DNA from: Cinclus cinclus
Taxonomy: Eukaryota; Chordata; Aves; Passeriformes; Cinclidae
NCBI RefSeq assembly: GCF_963662255.1
Contig: NC_085067.1
Coordinates: 7,121,148-7,185,147, forward strand
DNA: 64,000 nt
Direction of reading: 5' to 3'
Numbering within the stretch: position 1 is the first letter of the stretch; every line of letters begins with the position of its first letter. The position numbers and the translations under genes were made by a program. Below are positions 59,249 through 64,000 of this stretch, one piece after another. The notes under the pieces are model-generated. The model made no database searches and was not told the DNA's origin. It saw only the letters and a program-made list of their open reading frames with translations.

Positions 59249-59256
59249 CATATAAG
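59249..59256 (-). promoter_or_regulatory. TATA-like element upstream of P2RX1
   Basis: Minus strand CTTATATG about 195 bases before the ATG. It would place a start near 59,220 without needing an upstream exon. No CpG island is present here, in contrast to CAMKK1, which fits a tissue-restricted promoter. Competing reading: see the acceptor-like site at 59,142. Confidence 0.3.
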
Positions 59257-59259
59257 CTC

Positions 59260-61960
59260 TGGGCTGGGAACAGCGGGTGCCCTACATGGTCTGGGGGTGG
59301 GACAGGGTGTGGGAGGATGCAGGGCCACCCTGCTGCCAAGCCCACATGCCACCAGGACGAAGCCATCTGCCCGTGTGCGATGCTCCCTCGCCCGGCAGGA
59401 GCCTTCCCTGGGCACAGAGAGGCTGCAGGCAGGGCTCGGGATGAGCAGAGAGCACGAGGCATTCCTGGGGGCAACACTGGGATGGAAGAGACTGTGGTGG
59501 TCTCAGGAGAGATTTTAGGAATTAGGATTGGGGTATCATCTTTCCTACCAGAGCAGCCACCTCAGTCTGTGTGGCCTGAGCCCACGTCCTACTCTATCTC
59601 CCAAAAGCTGTCCCAGAAAAAGGGTCGGGATAGAGAAGGGGGGGCACCAGAAAGCCCAGCTCAGCAATTCGGAGCTGACCCACGGAGCACAAGGGCGCCC
59701 GGCTTGGCCCCTTCCCGTGGCGAGGCCAGACAGCTGGGGCTTGGCTCCTTCCCAGCACTTGCACTGGGCTGGGCTGGGTGCATTTGGAAACATTTCCAGC
59801 ATTTCCTGAATGACCCAGCAGTGAGCAGGGCCGGGAGAGCCGGGGTCACGGCGAGCGATGCTCAGCAGAGCGGTGCAGACACCACTTTAAACAAATATCA
59901 CTGAGAAAGCGCTGGGTTTGAAAGTGCCAGCCTGAAATGTGGGGGCCAAGAGCTGCAATGGGAAGTTTGAAGGGGGTTGGCTCATTGCTGGGGAAAGCAC
60001 AGAGGCTGGGGATGGGGGACCATGTGCACTCACTGCATCCCACGGGGCAGCTCCAGGGCACAGCCATGCAGGGTGAGCTCTGTGCTGGGGAACACTGGCC
60101 CTGAGCAGGGAGCACTGGGGCTGTGTTTCTGGGGGAAAGACAGGATGTTTTCCCCGGAAATCCCAGCTCCCAGCTGCTTCAGCACTTCAGGCAGGGACAG
60201 GCTCCATGAGCCTCAGTTCATCTGCTGCCTCTCTTGGCCTCAAAGGAGACACTTTGAGCCACCGAGCCTGGAATAAAGGCCCTCTTTGCAGGAGGAAATA
60301 GTTTTGGAAGCATTGAAAATGCTTACCTGCTGGGATCAATATTTTCTTACAGGAATATTTCTTTTAACATCACCATCTCTCAAGTTCACTTGCTCATTGT
60401 CATATTAACCTCTTGACTCAATATATTACAGACCTGTCAACTGTGAAATAAGTGGAACAAATCAATTATCTTTCCTGGGCAATAAGGAAAAGTGGGGGTA
60501 AAGCAACTGAATCTTTCATTTGAATCTTTTGGGCGTACCATGAAGCCTGGGAATCAAAATCAGATGATCCCACGTTGCAAGTGATGTGATGCAATCCCAA
60601 TGACCCTGTCCTCAGCAACATGGAAAGCTGTCAGACAAGGAGCCAAAAGCAAACACAAAATGCTGATGTTAATCATACAGATTGAAGGCTGATACTGCTA
60701 TTGAGTGGAGCAGACAAACCTTATAAGCTTAGATATCTGTCAGGAGAGAAGCAAATAACTTACTGTATGAAACCAGGCCTTTTAGGGAAGGCTGCTCACC
60801 CTTGCCAAGGCCATGGGGATAATGAAAATAGGACAGCTAAATTTAACAGCAAAATGACTTGTAAAAGAGTCACTTCTAACCTCCTCTCTGGTACTTGGAG
60901 TTAATAAAATGGTTATAGCATGGCTTTAGCTAAAATACTTTCCACTGGGACATAATATGTATCTGCCATTTTATAATCTCTTGGAGCCATGTTTCAGCTG
61001 GTGAGAGGTGCTGGACCCTGTCTGGAGTGATGTAGAGAGCAGAAGACCCCAGCCTGGAGCACCAACAGAACCTGAATATTTTCTTGGGCTGATACCAGCA
61101 CCCAGCATGGGCACCCACTTGGCCACAGCATCCAAATGTTTGAAAAAAACACAGCCTAAACACTTGTAAACCCACACCTCTCCCACACCCAGGCCACCCC
61201 TGGGATTGCCACTCCTTAAATTACTTTATCACAGGGAATGTAGTCAGTTTGCACAGGCATTGCTCACCTCTGTGGCCATGCAATGGTGCCGTGGTGGTGC
61301 CAGGTGGCTGCCAACACACCTCCCTGCCTCTGCCAGGTGGTTATGGAGGGACAGTGCCCAGCTTGGGCTGCTCACCTGCCCAGACAGGGCAGTCACTGGC
61401 CAGAGATGCTGAGATCATGGGGCTGTGATGCTTCCAGCTGTGGTGCAGGCACTGGGCTGCCCTGAGGCCAGGTTGGGATGTCTGTTTGATGTGATAACAA
61501 ATGCTTTATTGTAATACCCAAATGAAAACTAAAAATAGAATTAAGAGGAAGAGTTTTTATCAGCCTACTGTGTAAGGTGCAGTCTGGGTTGTGTCCCATG
61601 ACCCTCTGCACCAATACCCACATGCAGCTGGCACTTTGGGGATGGTTTTATCTTGGGTTCCCAGAGACTCCCACTGGTCTGGTGCTGTCAATACACTCAC
61701 AGCCATCTCCTCTGAATAACTTTTGTATCTCTTGGCCACTTCCAAGCAGAGCAGGCAGGAGGCACTGGGGGTGCCCGGAGTGATGAGTGATGAGCTGTGG
61801 GTGCTGCTGGAGGAGCAGGGGAAGCTTGAGTTCATCTGCAGAGGTCCTGGGCACTGAGGATGGGCTTGCCCAGGGCACAGAAGGTGCTGAACAGGACTTG
61901 ACCTGAGCAGCATGGAAACAAAGGACCAAGTGGGACAACACAGGGACACAGAGAGTGGAA
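59260..61960. other. Upstream of P2RX1, no gene seen
   Basis: The plus-strand open frame 59,194-59,904 (236 codons) is GC-rich, compositionally odd and without any domain I recognise; I treat it as chance. No exon of ATP2A3, the expected upstream neighbour, was found on the minus strand. Confidence 0.45.
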
Positions 61961-61967
61961 CTGGAAC

Positions 61968-62100
61968 TGTTCCAGGCCAGATTGGATGAGATGTTGACCA
62001 ACCTGGTCTAGTGGAAGGTGTCCCTGACCATGGGAGGGGGCTTAAATGAGCAGGGCTTTGAGGCCCCTTCCAACCCAGATCATTCTGTGATTCTGTGACT
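61968..62100 (+). mobile_element. CR1 retrotransposon 3' end
   Basis: Follows the CR1 3' end: TCCAGGCCAGATTGGATGAG, CCAACCTGGTCTAGTGGAAG, GTGTCCCTGACCATGG, CCCCTTCCAACCCAGA, then the terminal ATTCTGTGATTCTGTGA repeat. The terminal repeat fixes the orientation. 5'-truncated, diverged. Confidence 0.9.
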
Positions 62101-64000
62101 CAAACCAGGCAGAGATAAGGAAAATGAGCCTATCTAGCTCCACTGCCCACAGGAGGGGAAAATGGAAGCAGAAACAGCAAATGAGGCTCTAAAGCTCCCG
62201 TGTTTGTGTCTGAGATTGCAAAGACTTAGGGCCAGATTTCCCTGGCACTTTCCTGGGTCAGCTGGCATTGCCTGGTCCCCAGCACCAGGCTTTGGCCTCA
62301 TCCAGTATCTCCAGCTCCAGCTGGGCCAGATGCCAAAGGCATTGAGGGCTGCTGACCCTCCAAGAGTATCCCTGGCAGTGTTGTGCAGGGTTAGCACAGG
62401 AGTCCATCCATGGCTGTGAAAGGAACTGCTCGCCCCTGCCCATTGAACACACTCAACCTGTGCTTGGGGCTGAGAGAAAAATGAAAAATGTGGTATTTTT
62501 AAGGGAGACATTTGGAAATGCAAATACATCCTTGCTTTGAGCTGGGATGGGAACTGCTGGAGCACAAATAAGATTCTGAAAACCTCTGCATGGGGCTCAA
62601 GCCCACCCATAGCAGTACACCCTGCAAGTACACCCAAGGAAGTACCCCTGTGGAAGGCATAAATGCTACCAGGTATTTCCAGGATCTCAGACACTGAGAG
62701 GGAGAAAAGAAAATATAAAAACAATAGATGAAGCTCATTACACAAGCCAGGCTCATGCTTGGCAGCGTCTAGCACCAAGCTCTGAATTTCAGCACAAAAA
62801 TGTGCGGCACGCTGCAGATCTGTGGATGGGAAGGAGTAACACGGAGGCAAGATTTAAAATATGATGATGGGTGCAGAGGGGACCTGCTGTGGTCAAAGTT
62901 GCCAAGAAGAGCCCCTGAGAGCTGCTGGCTTTTCCCAGTAATTTTGGCTGCCACAGCTCCCTTTGCCCTCACCAGTTGCAGGAGGCACTTACCCTGCACC
63001 ACTGGCAATGTGGAAAAAAATTGGCAGATGAGAGCAAGCAAGGTCCTACAAAACAGCATGTTCAGTTTTCTTTCCAATTTTAACTTGTCCTTGACCTCTC
63101 TTCGCTCCTTCCCAGCAGGGCTGCCTTGGCTCTGTACTTGTCCCGTGCTGCAACGCCCCAGCACATGATGTTTTTGGTGGTACTCACCCCTCAGAAGTGG
63201 CATTTCCGTCCCCAGTTGCTGTGACATCTCCCTGGAAATACTTCAGCAATAGTTTAGCTGATGCCAAAGCAAACATGAACCTGAGGTGCTTGGGGTACCA
63301 AAAGGTGTCAGTGGCCCTGTCACCATTGTGGCCTCCAGAAATGTGGATGCACATCCAATGTGGGGGCTGGACCTGTGCCATGGGATACAGGGACCCCTTT
63401 TTGGTAGGGTAACATTTGTTTTCTGAATCATGCCTTCAAAAGACAAGCATAGCCCCAGGGGATAGTACATGGGGCCCAGGGACTGACACAACATCAGGTG
63501 GGGAATTTGGGTTTCTTTAAGGCTTTACAGCTGTGTCCCGAGACAGCATTTTTGGTATGATGGGCTGGCTTGAGGGTCACCTCCAGCCACGACAGTGGTG
63601 CTCCTCCAGTTCTGACATTAGTCTGCACCAGCAAAGAGGAGGCCAAGCAATGGTCCTTTCCCAAAGCCAGCACATGCCAGGGTATCCCATGTCCCTCTCT
63701 GTAACCCCTGTGGGTTACAAAGCTTTTGGCTTACCTTGTGCACCATCTTTGTCCTGCTCACAGCATTGGGAAGGAATTTATGGGGCCACATCCCAGTGAA
63801 AAAGCACCAAGGGTAGATGTTGCCATGAGCACAGATTTGCTCCAAAACAGGACTTGCAGCTGGATCAGGATTTTCTGCTTCAAATATCACCATGGGCAGA
63901 GCTCTGGGTGATGGAAATGCATGGCCTCAAGCCCTATGCCAACCCCCCAGAGGAGGCCAAGTTATTTAATTATTATTTATTTCACAATTATTTCTTGTGG
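62101..64000. other. Intergenic right end
   Basis: No coding exon recognised. The minus-strand frame at 62,134-62,850 (238 codons) has no family motif. A minus-strand AATAAA lies at 63,981-63,976 in A/T-rich sequence at the very edge; it could belong to the 3' end of the next minus-strand gene, but nothing proves it. Confidence 0.4.

Noticed and set aside
59194..59904. 236-codon plus-strand open frame upstream of P2RX1
   Set aside because: No recognisable domain, GC-biased composition that itself makes stops rare, no promoter or poly(A) structure, and overlap with the P2RX1 5' region on the other strand.
62134..62850. 238-codon minus-strand open frame, considered as part of ATP2A3
   Set aside because: The translation has no P-type ATPase motif, and overlaps ordinary intergenic sequence next to a CR1 end.
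62101..64000. 3' end of ATP2A3, expected upstream of P2RX1 by synteny
   Set aside because: No SERCA-like C-terminal exon could be read on the minus strand; the AATAAA at the edge alone is not sufficient.

Overview
This is a vertebrate nuclear window, almost certainly from a bird and probably a songbird. The evidence is split genes with GT-AG introns, one CpG-island promoter, several CR1 retrotransposon 3' ends, and endogenous-retrovirus LTR-like pieces of the kind common in songbirds. Two protein-coding genes are supported, both on the minus strand: the 5' part of CAMKK1 (calcium/calmodulin-dependent protein kinase kinase 1) and a complete or nearly complete P2RX1 (ATP-gated P2X1 channel). 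The order and orientation match the mammalian block CAMKK1-P2RX1-ATP2A3.

Layout. Bases 1-537 are CAMKK1 intron 2. Bases 538-1056 are CAMKK1 exon 2, which carries the start codon and a 147-residue regulatory N-terminus; the kinase domain lies beyond the left edge. Bases 1057 to about 40,178 are a very long first intron (about 39 kb) with no convincing gene. It holds LTR-like segments near 3.5-3.95, 7.1-7.6 and 29.0-29.4 kb, an old CR1-type fragment near 28 kb and some simple repeats. A CpG island with GC boxes and an inverted CCAAT box (about 39,990-40,440) is the CAMKK1 promoter. Bases 40.45-47.36 kb are intergenic, with a likely solo LTR directly followed by a CR1 fragment, and a second CR1 3' end.

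P2RX1 runs leftwards from its ATG at 59,057 to a probable poly(A) signal at 47,381-47,386. Eleven coding exons were placed to the base from splice sites, reading phase and family residues; they encode 376 residues. The twelfth (C-terminal) exon is tentative. The ATP-site residues, all ten ectodomain cysteines, the YxTPR phosphorylation motif and the YxxxK trafficking motif are present, so the gene looks functional. From 59.26 to 64.0 kb I see only intergenic sequence with a CR1 3' end; the expected next gene, ATP2A3, is not visible.

The two genes share a calcium theme (an ATP-gated calcium-permeable channel and a Ca2+/calmodulin-activated kinase kinase), but nothing in the window shows co-regulation. 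No new system was found. The most interesting signals are a minus-strand LTR lying upstream of the coding exon of CAMKK1 in the sense direction, a 28-bp perfect palindrome next to a P2RX1 exon, and a shifted set of glycosylation sites in P2X1.
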